A stretch of DNA of 12,826 nucleotides. Origin: JAVBRA01 sp031548435. Its GTDB lineage: Bacteria; Bacteroidota; Bacteroidia; Bacteroidales; Rikenellaceae. Below, in pieces: positions 1 to 5,265 of the stretch. Both the position numbers and the translations under genes were made by a program. The stretch lies in NCBI GenBank assembly GCA_031548435.1, contig JAVBRA010000025.1, positions 1 to 12,826 on the forward strand, given 5' to 3'. Below the pieces are notes generated by a model that was not told the origin of the DNA, did not search any database, and was given only the letters and a program-made list of their open reading frames with translations. Each line of letters starts with the position of its first letter. Within the stretch, counting starts at the first letter, position 1.

Positions 1-346
1 TCATTGCCCAAAAAGGAACCAAAAAGGCTGCGGGGAGCCACAGGCTCACTTGTTATCGGGAGCCACACCACACTCAGAAATGTTTGTGAGCGAAAAAAGG
101 TTGTTGCTCAAAAACACCCGATGGGTGCGCTGAAGGTTCCCAGTCAGTTGCTAAAACGCCGGACTCCTCCCTTTTAGTCACTCTGCTGTGCTCCGTGCCT
201 AACGGTCGTCAAACAACGCGGCGTTTCTTCACGCACCCGTCCGGAAATCTTCCCCTGCGGGCCGCGGAATTTCATATGGCCCGGGGTTGAGCGCTCGGCC
301 GCGCTCATCGGGCCCACGCCCCCGAACGTGATTAAAAATCCATCGT
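1..346. repeat. Gene-free, repeat-like stretch with a strong GC hairpin
   Basis: No convincing reading frame is seen here; all six frames are broken or low quality. The stretch begins with a duplicated CCAAAAAGG (8-16 and 19-27). It also contains a strong nested inverted repeat: GGCCCG (278-283) pairs with CGGGCC (309-314), and inside it GAGCGC (289-294) pairs with GCGCTC (301-306). The sequence lies downstream of the minus-strand operon that ends at 387. Its general look resembles multicopy intergenic elements of Bacteroidales from memory, but copy number cannot be tested in one window. The hairpin lacks a T-run on either strand, so it is at best a weak terminator. Confidence 0.35.
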
Positions 347-386
347 TTTCACAAAGGGGTAATCCTGCGGATAACTACGCCCTTGT

Positions 387-833
387 TTACAAACACTCGC
401 AATCGCCGCCGACCTGCACCGTTTCGATTCCCACGCGGCCGAGCAGTTCTACGCCATCGGTCGAGTGGTAGTCGTCGCAGTAGACCACCCGCCGGATGCC
501 CGCCTGGATGATCAGTTTCGAGCACTCGATGCACGGGGCCGAGGTGACGTAGAGCGTCGCCCCGTCGCTCGAATTGCCCGACTTGGCCACCTTGGTGATG
601 GCGTTGGCCTCGGCATGGAGCACATAGGGCTTGGTCTTGCCCGTTACCTCGTCCTCACAGATGTTCTCGAAGCCGCTGGGCGTGCCGTTGAACCCGTCCG
701 AGATGATCATTTTATCTTTGACGATCAGCGCCCCCACCTGCCTGCGCACGCAGTAGGAGTTGGTGGCCCAGATCTTGGCCATCTGCATGTAGCGGATGTC
801 GAGCTGACGCTGTTTTTCTTCTTTATACCCCAT
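387..833 (-). CDS. dCMP/cytidine deaminase family protein (ComEB-like)
   Basis: A 148-residue zinc-dependent deaminase, probably deoxycytidylate deaminase, which converts dCMP to dUMP for dTTP synthesis in the cytoplasm. The catalytic zinc signature is complete. HAE lies at residues 73-75 (histidine ligand and proton-shuttle glutamate) and PCIEC at 100-104 (the two cysteine ligands). An N-terminal helix and the GALIVKD strand (34-40) fit the cytidine deaminase fold. A loop rich in Cys/Asp/Glu around residues 56-66 is typical of the dCMP deaminase branch. The length is normal for that family. It is the last gene of the minus-strand operon, 6 bp after the U32 gene, so it is probably co-transcribed and translationally coupled. 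Substrate (dCMP rather than another cytidine compound) is inferred from overall family resemblance. Confidence 0.9.
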   Translation of the reverse strand: MGYKEEKQRQLDIRYMQMAKIWATNSYCVRRQVGALIVKDKMIISDGFNGTPSGFENICEDEVTGKTKPYVLHAEANAITKVAKSGNSSDGATLYVTSAPCIECSKLIIQAGIRRVVYCDDYHSTDGVELLGRVGIETVQVGGDCECL

Positions 834-839
834 AATCGA

Positions 840-2087
840 CTATTTTTCAGAGGAAACCAACTTGTACACTTTGTCGCCGCGGCGCAGCAGCATTTCCGAT
901 TTAACGGAGCAGGGAACCCCCTGCAACGCGCGTTCAACGGGCTTCAGGTCGACCCGGATCTCCCCGGCCGTCATCTCCACCACTCCGGTGGTTTCGCCCA
1001 TCACCAGCATTTCGTCGCCCCGGTCGAGCGGCGACGCTTCGACCAGTATTTCGGCGACCGATATGTTTTTATAATAGTTCACCACCTTGCCCACATACAC
1101 CTTGCGCTTGGTGGCCGACGATCCGTAGGTGCGGCTCCACTGGCCCAGCCGTCCTCCGGCGTAGTAGCCGTTCCAGAAACCCCGGTTGAACACCTCGCCC
1201 AGCCGTTGCTTCCAGCCTTCCGCTTTTTCGGCCGAGTAGCTGCCGTCGATCACAGCGTCGATCGCTTCGTTGTAGCATTCGCATACCCGCTTGACGTACT
1301 CGCCCGAGCGCGCCCGTCCCTCGATTTTGAGCACCCGTACGCCGGCGTCGATCACCTCGTCCAGTATGTCGATGGTGCACAGGTCTTTGGGCGACATGAT
1401 GTATTCGTTTTCGATGGTCAGTTCCTGCCCGGTTTCCTTGTCGGTGACCCGGTACGACCGGCGGCAGATCTGCCGGCACGAACCCCTGTTGGCCGAATGG
1501 CCCGAATCGTGCAGGCTGAGGTAACACTTGCCCGAGACGGCCATGCACAGCGCCCCGTGCACGAACATTTCGATTTTCACCAACTCGCCGCGCGGCCCCC
1601 GGATGCCGCGGGATGCGATCCCCTCGTGTATTTTTTTCACCTGGCCCAGGTTCAGCTCGCGCGCCAGCACCGCCACGTCGGCGAACTGCGCGTAGAATTG
1701 CAGCGTCTCGATGTTCGACACGTTGAGCTGGGTTGACAGGTGCACCTCCAGCCCGATCTGCCGGGCATAAAAGATCGCCGCCTGATCCGACACGATCACC
1801 GCCGACACCCCGGCCGATTTGGCCGCGTCCATCACCTGGCGCATCAGGGGCAGGTCGTCGTCGTAGAGCACCGTGTTGACCGTCAGGTACGGCCGGAGGC
1901 CCGCCTGGCGGCAGATCTCCGCAATGCGCCCCAGGTCTTCGAGCGTGAAATTGGCCGACGACTGCGACCGCATGTTCAGCCGAGCCACGCCGAAATAGAC
2001 CGAGTCGGCCCCGCCCTGGATGGCCGCCATCAGCGACTCGTACGACCCCGCCGGGGCCATCAGCTCTATGTCGGTGCGTTTCATCAT
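840..2087 (-). CDS. U32 family peptidase-like protein (TrhP/RlhA/UbiU superfamily)
   Basis: A 415-residue member of peptidase family U32. The family signature (E-x-F-x2-G-A-L-C-x6-C-x-L-S form) is seen at residues 173-191. Cysteines at 181, 188, 204/208 and 237 have a spacing like the four iron-sulfur ligands known in UbiU. Members of this superfamily act in tRNA uridine hydroxylation (TrhP/YrrO), 23S rRNA hydroxylation (RlhA) or O2-independent ubiquinone hydroxylation (UbiU/V). True protease activity is doubtful for most. A tRNA-hydroxylation role is my best inference, because ubiquinone is not expected in Bacteroidales. The N-terminal half looks like a TIM-barrel (ELMAPAG near residues 8-14). 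The start codon overlaps the stop of the upstream polyprenyl synthase as ATGA, indicating translational coupling. A second ATG follows immediately and could equally be used. Confidence 0.9.
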   Translation of the reverse strand: MMKRTDIELMAPAGSYESLMAAIQGGADSVYFGVARLNMRSQSSANFTLEDLGRIAEICRQAGLRPYLTVNTVLYDDDLPLMRQVMDAAKSAGVSAVIVSDQAAIFYARQIGLEVHLSTQLNVSNIETLQFYAQFADVAVLARELNLGQVKKIHEGIASRGIRGPRGELVKIEMFVHGALCMAVSGKCYLSLHDSGHSANRGSCRQICRRSYRVTDKETGQELTIENEYIMSPKDLCTIDILDEVIDAGVRVLKIEGRARSGEYVKRVCECYNEAIDAVIDGSYSAEKAEGWKQRLGEVFNRGFWNGYYAGGRLGQWSRTYGSSATKRKVYVGKVVNYYKNISVAEILVEASPLDRGDEMLVMGETTGVVEMTAGEIRVDLKPVERALQGVPCSVKSEMLLRRGDKVYKLVSSEK

Positions 2088-3058
2088 TTGTCCCGGTATG
2101 AAAGCATTTCCACCAGTTGTCCCAGCGGCGCCTTGCGCTCCGGGGCGGCGTCCACCCCGTCGAGGATTGCCCGGGCGCGAAGGGCGAATTCGCCGACCAG
2201 CCGTTCGGCCTGCTCTTTCACCCCGAGCTTGTCGTAGAGCGATTTTACGGCGTCGAATTTATCGTCTTGCGAAAGGCCGGCCTTGTCCAGCAGCGACCGC
2301 AGCAGCACAAGGTCGTCGCCTGTTGCCGAGGCCAGAGCCGACACCAGCAGGATGGTCTTTTTGTTCGAGGCGATGTCGCCCCCTATTTTTTTGCCGAACG
2401 TGGCGGGGTTGCCATACGTGTCGAGGATGTCGTCGCGCAGCTGGAACGCCATCCCCATGTTCAGCCCGAAGTCGTACAGCCGGGCGGCTTCCGCCTCCGG
2501 GGCGCCGCCGACGAGCGCTCCCATCTGCATGGCCCCGGCAATCAGCACCGACGTTTTGAGGCGTATCATATCGAGGTATTCGGCTTCGGTTACATCGTCC
2601 CGCCGTTCGAAATCCATGTCGTATTGTTGCCCTTCGCACACCTCCATCCCGAATTTGTTGAATATCCGGGTCAGCGGGCGCAGCAGTTGCGCCGGGGCGT
2701 CCATCAACTGCTCGTAGGCGTAGATCAGCATCGCGTCGCCCGAAAGGATGGCCGTGTTGCGGTCCCACCGGGCGTGCACCGAGGGCTGGCCGCGCCGCAC
2801 GAACGTGTTGTCCATGATGTCGTCGTGCAGCAGGGTGAAGTTGTGGAATACCTCCACGGCCATGGCTGCGCCCCAGGCCCTGTCGATGTCGCCGCCGAAC
2901 AGGTCGCAGGCCATCAGCAGCGCCACGGGGCGGATGCGTTTGCCGCCGGCGTCAAGGGCATAGCGGATGGGGTGGTACAGCCCGCCCGGCTCTTTGTCCA
3001 GGGCCAACGAGGCGATGCGGGCGTCGGTAAGCGAAAGCAGATGGTCGAATGAATGCAT
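2084..3058 (-). CDS. Polyprenyl diphosphate synthase (FPP/GGPP-synthase type)
   Basis: A 324-residue trans-isoprenyl diphosphate synthase that condenses isopentenyl diphosphate with allylic diphosphates. Motifs are intact: GGKRIRP (38-44), first aspartate-rich motif DDIMD (79-83) followed by RRG (88-90), second aspartate-rich motif DDILD (209-213), and GKKIGGD (222-228). The residue five before the first motif is Phe74 and the first motif has no two-residue insertion. That pattern is known from type I GGPP synthases and suggests a short-chain product, but this is inference. The frame stays open upstream to 3277, but that extension is low-complexity, Arg-rich and unlike the family. The start was placed at ATG 3058; ATG 3064, two codons earlier, is equally possible. 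It is the first gene of the minus operon and overlaps the U32 gene by 4 bp. Confidence 0.9.
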   Translation of the reverse strand: MHSFDHLLSLTDARIASLALDKEPGGLYHPIRYALDAGGKRIRPVALLMACDLFGGDIDRAWGAAMAVEVFHNFTLLHDDIMDNTFVRRGQPSVHARWDRNTAILSGDAMLIYAYEQLMDAPAQLLRPLTRIFNKFGMEVCEGQQYDMDFERRDDVTEAEYLDMIRLKTSVLIAGAMQMGALVGGAPEAEAARLYDFGLNMGMAFQLRDDILDTYGNPATFGKKIGGDIASNKKTILLVSALASATGDDLVLLRSLLDKAGLSQDDKFDAVKSLYDKLGVKEQAERLVGEFALRARAILDGVDAAPERKAPLGQLVEMLSYRDK

Positions 3059-3097
3059 GGGCATAGACGTGTTTGTATTATCGATCCGGACACTCTC

Positions 3098-3268
3098 AGG
3101 ATGCTTTGTTGTCAACGCCCGTGTTCGATTTACGAACGTTCCAGGGCGAAACATCCATCGGCGATCGGTTAAAGAAGACCTCGTTTTGCGCTGAATGACT
3201 GCGGCGCAAGATCGGCCCCCTGCCGATAAATGCAGTTGCGGCGTTGACAACAAAAGAGCCTGCGGCTC
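3098..3268 (-). other. Structured element: 15-bp inverted repeat enclosing three hairpins
   Basis: In the spacer upstream of the polyprenyl synthase, TTTGTTGTCAACGCC (3105-3119) is the perfect reverse complement of 3240-3254. Allowing 3 mismatches, the arms extend to 3098-3119 and 3240-3261. Enclosed are three local hairpins: GTTCG/CGAAC (3123-3137), TTGCGC/GCGCAA (3186-3209) and ATCGGC/GCCGAT (3211-3227). A second ATCGGC copy at 3157-3162 could compete for the same partner. Next to the outer arm, GAGCC/GGCTC (3256-3268) forms a hairpin followed by TTTT on the minus strand. The shape suits a folded 5' leader RNA, or a small terminal-inverted-repeat element. No target-site duplication is visible. 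Strand is inferred from the downstream gene. Confidence 0.45.
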
Positions 3269-3274
3269 CGGCTC

Positions 3275-3282
3275 CAAAATTA
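3275..3282 (-). promoter_or_regulatory. Candidate -7 box of the minus-strand operon
   Basis: On the minus strand this reads TAATTTTG, matching the Bacteroides -7 consensus TAnnTTTG. About 20 bp upstream is TTTCC rather than the expected TTTG, so the -33 match is poor. If used, transcription would begin near 3268 and give a leader of about 210 nt carrying the structured element. Confidence 0.3.
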
Positions 3283-3287
3283 CGATT

Positions 3288-3308
3288 AGTTTCCGGAATA
3301 TGGAAACT
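3288..3308. promoter_or_regulatory. Operator-like dyad between divergent promoters
   Basis: AGTTTCC (3288-3294) and GGAAACT (3302-3308) form a perfect 7-bp inverted repeat around a 7-bp centre. GAAACTG occurs at 3303-3309 and again at 3324-3330, 21 bp apart, which is two helical turns. The site lies between the candidate divergent promoters, where a transcription factor binding site would be expected. The binding protein is unknown. Confidence 0.35.
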
Positions 3309-3329
3309 GCGTTCCTGTCGCCCGAAACT

Positions 3330-3361
3330 GTTGCGGGAGAAATTTTATTTGCTTAGTTTTG
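3330..3361 (+). promoter_or_regulatory. Bacteroides-type promoter of the ROK kinase gene
   Basis: GTTG (3330-3333), a 20-bp spacer and TAGTTTTG (3354-3361) match the Bacteroidota primary sigma factor consensus. The expected start near 3368 leaves a 5' untranslated region of about 22 nt before the ATG at 3391. Confidence 0.65.
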
Positions 3362-3390
3362 TTATCCTTAAAAACTAACACTCAAAAATA

Positions 3391-4371
3391 ATGAAAAAAC
3401 TAGCAGCAGGCATCGACATCGGAGGCGGAAGCACCGCCCTGGCCCTGATCGACCGCGAAGGCAATATCCACGCCGAGGGGTTGGTCGATATGAAAGAATA
3501 CAAAGAAAAATCGTTCGACGACTACCTCCAGGCGTTGGTGTCCGAGATCGGGCGCATGACCAGGGCCGTGCCCGGCAGCGAACTGGCGGGCATCGGCATC
3601 GGCGCCCCGATGGCCAACTATTATAAGGGCACCATCGAATACGCCGGCAATCTGCCCTGGAAAGGGGTGGTGCTGCCGGTGGTGGAGAAGATGCATAAGT
3701 TTTTCCCGGAAACCCCCATCAAAATCACCAACGACGCCAATGCCGCCGCCATCGGCGAGATGATCTACGGCGGGGCCAAGGGCATGAAAGACTTTATTGT
3801 GGTGACCCTGGGGTCGGGCCTGGGCAGCGGCTTCGTTGCGGGCGGACAGCTCATCTACGGCTCGGACGGGTTTGCCGGCGAACTGGGGCATATCACCGTC
3901 ATGCGTCCGGGACGCCAGTGCGGCTGCGGAAAACGGGGCTGCCTTGAGACCTACGTGTCGGCCACGGGCATCCGCCGCACCATTTTCGAACTGCTGGCAG
4001 AGTTCAATCCTCCCAAACCCACGGAGGAGAGCGTTTTCCATCGCACCTCCTATGCCTCCCTGAAGACCGAAATGATCACCGAGGCGGCCGAAAAGGGCGA
4101 TCCCATTGCCCTGGAAGCATATGAGTTCACCGGAAAAATGTTGGGGCAGGCGCTGGCCGACATGGTGACCATCACCACGCCGGAAGCCATTTTCCTGTTC
4201 GGCGGGCTGGCCAACGCGGGCAAGTTCATCTTCGAACCGACGAAAAAACACATGGAGGAGAACCTGCTCACCATCTCCAAAGGCAAGGTGCCGATCCTGC
4301 CCTCGGGCGTCGATGAAGGGAACGCGGCGGTGCTGGGGGCTTCGGCACTCATCTGGCAGGAAATCGGGTAG
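3391..4371 (+). CDS. ROK family sugar kinase (glucokinase-like)
   Basis: A 326-residue cytoplasmic ROK-family kinase, most likely glucokinase, phosphorylating glucose or a related hexose with ATP. The N-terminal phosphate-binding segment is GIDIGGGST (7-15). The catalytic aspartate lies in NDAN (Asp115). The sugar-binding/zinc region has ELGH (164-167) followed by CGCGKRGCLE (177-186), giving the usual His167, Cys177, Cys179, Cys184 zinc set. The second ATP-binding glycine motif is FGGLANAG near residues 270-277. Length is typical. The start is supported by the nearby promoter and an N-terminus that fits the family. ROK repressors carry an N-terminal helix-turn-helix, which is absent here, so this is an enzyme. 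It is followed by a hairpin and then by the methyltransferase/GH95 pair. Exact sugar specificity (glucose versus ManNAc or fructose) cannot be read from sequence. Confidence 0.9.
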   Translation: MKKLAAGIDIGGGSTALALIDREGNIHAEGLVDMKEYKEKSFDDYLQALVSEIGRMTRAVPGSELAGIGIGAPMANYYKGTIEYAGNLPWKGVVLPVVEKMHKFFPETPIKITNDANAAAIGEMIYGGAKGMKDFIVVTLGSGLGSGFVAGGQLIYGSDGFAGELGHITVMRPGRQCGCGKRGCLETYVSATGIRRTIFELLAEFNPPKPTEESVFHRTSYASLKTEMITEAAEKGDPIALEAYEFTGKMLGQALADMVTITTPEAIFLFGGLANAGKFIFEPTKKHMEENLLTISKGKVPILPSGVDEGNAAVLGASALIWQEIG

Positions 4372-4400
4372 CGTTTTTCGGACAGATCCCTTGTTTATCT

Positions 4401-4446
4401 CTGTCGTCCCGGGCAACAGGCAAGGGACGGCAGAGTTATTTGTTTG
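4401..4446 (+). terminator. Hairpin after the ROK kinase, possible terminator
   Basis: CTGTCGTCCC (4401-4410) pairs with GGGACGGCAG (4424-4433), ten base pairs with one G-U, around a 13-nt loop. The tail (AGTTATTTGTTT) is only moderately T-rich, so termination may be partial and the downstream genes could still receive read-through. Confidence 0.5.
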
Positions 4447-4497
4447 ATGGCGGGAGTCTTTGCGTCGCCCCGTTTCTGAGCGCATGAAAAGAACAAA

Positions 4498-5265
4498 ATG
4501 AAAAAGATCATAAAATTTTTCCTCAACGCCGTGCCGCGCAAATACCTGCAACGGGTGAGCGGGGCGGCCACCAAAACCGCCGCCCTTTTCTACGTAGGGA
4601 ATAACGTGGAGTGTCCCGTGTGCGGGCGTCATTTCCGCAAATTTTTGCCGTACGGCTACGTCGTGCTGCGCGAGAACGCGCTCTGTCCCGGCTGCATGGC
4701 ACTGGAGCGGCACCGGCTGTTGTGGCTCTATTTCAAAGAGCAGACCCCGCTGTTTTACGACAGGCTGAAGGTGCTGCACATCGCGCCCGAACATTGCTTT
4801 CTGACGCGGCTGGGCAGGATGGAGAACCTCGATTACATCACCGCCGACCTTGAGTCGCCGTTGGCCGCGGTGAAAATGGACATCCAGCAGATCCCTTTCG
4901 GCGACAATACGTTCGATGTGGTTATCTGCAACCACATCCTCGAACACGTCGACGACGACCTCCGGGCGCTCTCCGAACTGTTCCGCGTAATGAAGCCCGG
5001 CGGATGGGCCGTCGTGCAGTCGCCGGTGAACCTGCGGCGCGAGGCCACCTATGAAGACCCCTCGATCACTTCGGAGCGGGAGCGTGAAAAACATTTCGGA
5101 CAGAAAGACCATGTGCGCGAGTACGGCGCCGACTATCCCCAACGGCTGGCCCGGCCCGGTTTCGAGGTGGTGCATCAGCGTTATGCATGGGATCTGGACG
5201 ACGCCCTGGCGGAACGATACGCCCTGGTGCGCGAAATCATTTACATTGTAAAAAAACCGGTATGA
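4498..5265 (+). CDS. Zinc-ribbon class I SAM-dependent methyltransferase
   Basis: A 255-residue cytoplasmic protein with an N-terminal zinc-ribbon-like module: CPVC at 39-42 and CPGC at 63-66. A Rossmann methyltransferase domain of the Methyltransf_11 type follows. The post-I acidic segment (DYITADLES, 112-120), PFGDNTFDVVICNHILEHV (133-151) and the MKPGG turn (165-169) are clear. Motif I is degenerate: VLHIAPEHCF (92-101) stands where the usual D-x-G-x-G loop would be, although SAM enzymes with this IAPE variant are known. The substrate is unknown. The start at 4498 gives MKKIIKFF, and no other start is better. Its stop overlaps the ATG of the GH95 gene by 4 bp (ATGA), so the two are translationally coupled. 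No good promoter was seen just upstream, so transcription may come from the ROK promoter. Confidence 0.8.
   Translation: MKKIIKFFLNAVPRKYLQRVSGAATKTAALFYVGNNVECPVCGRHFRKFLPYGYVVLRENALCPGCMALERHRLLWLYFKEQTPLFYDRLKVLHIAPEHCFLTRLGRMENLDYITADLESPLAAVKMDIQQIPFGDNTFDVVICNHILEHVDDDLRALSELFRVMKPGGWAVVQSPVNLRREATYEDPSITSEREREKHFGQKDHVREYGADYPQRLARPGFEVVHQRYAWDLDDALAERYALVREIIYIVKKPV

Noticed and set aside
465..1736. 423-codon plus-strand open frame
   Set aside because: It lies opposite the dCMP deaminase and U32 genes, is rich in His/Arg/Val/Ala, and shows no domain. It is a GC-driven antisense shadow.
2117..3052. 311-codon plus-strand open frame
   Set aside because: It is entirely antisense to the polyprenyl synthase, with no motif.
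3059..3277. N-terminal extension of the polyprenyl synthase
   Set aside because: The extra 73 residues do not resemble the family, overlap the structured spacer and candidate promoter, and the shorter start gives the usual family length.
4436..4462. Possible promoter before the methyltransferase
   Set aside because: TTTG-like words occur, but no TAnnTTTG box with correct spacing was found, so no promoter was called.
3400..5175. 591-codon minus-strand open frame
   Set aside because: It spans antisense to both the ROK kinase and the methyltransferase, including their spacer. Composition is His/Gly/Arg-rich without any family resemblance.
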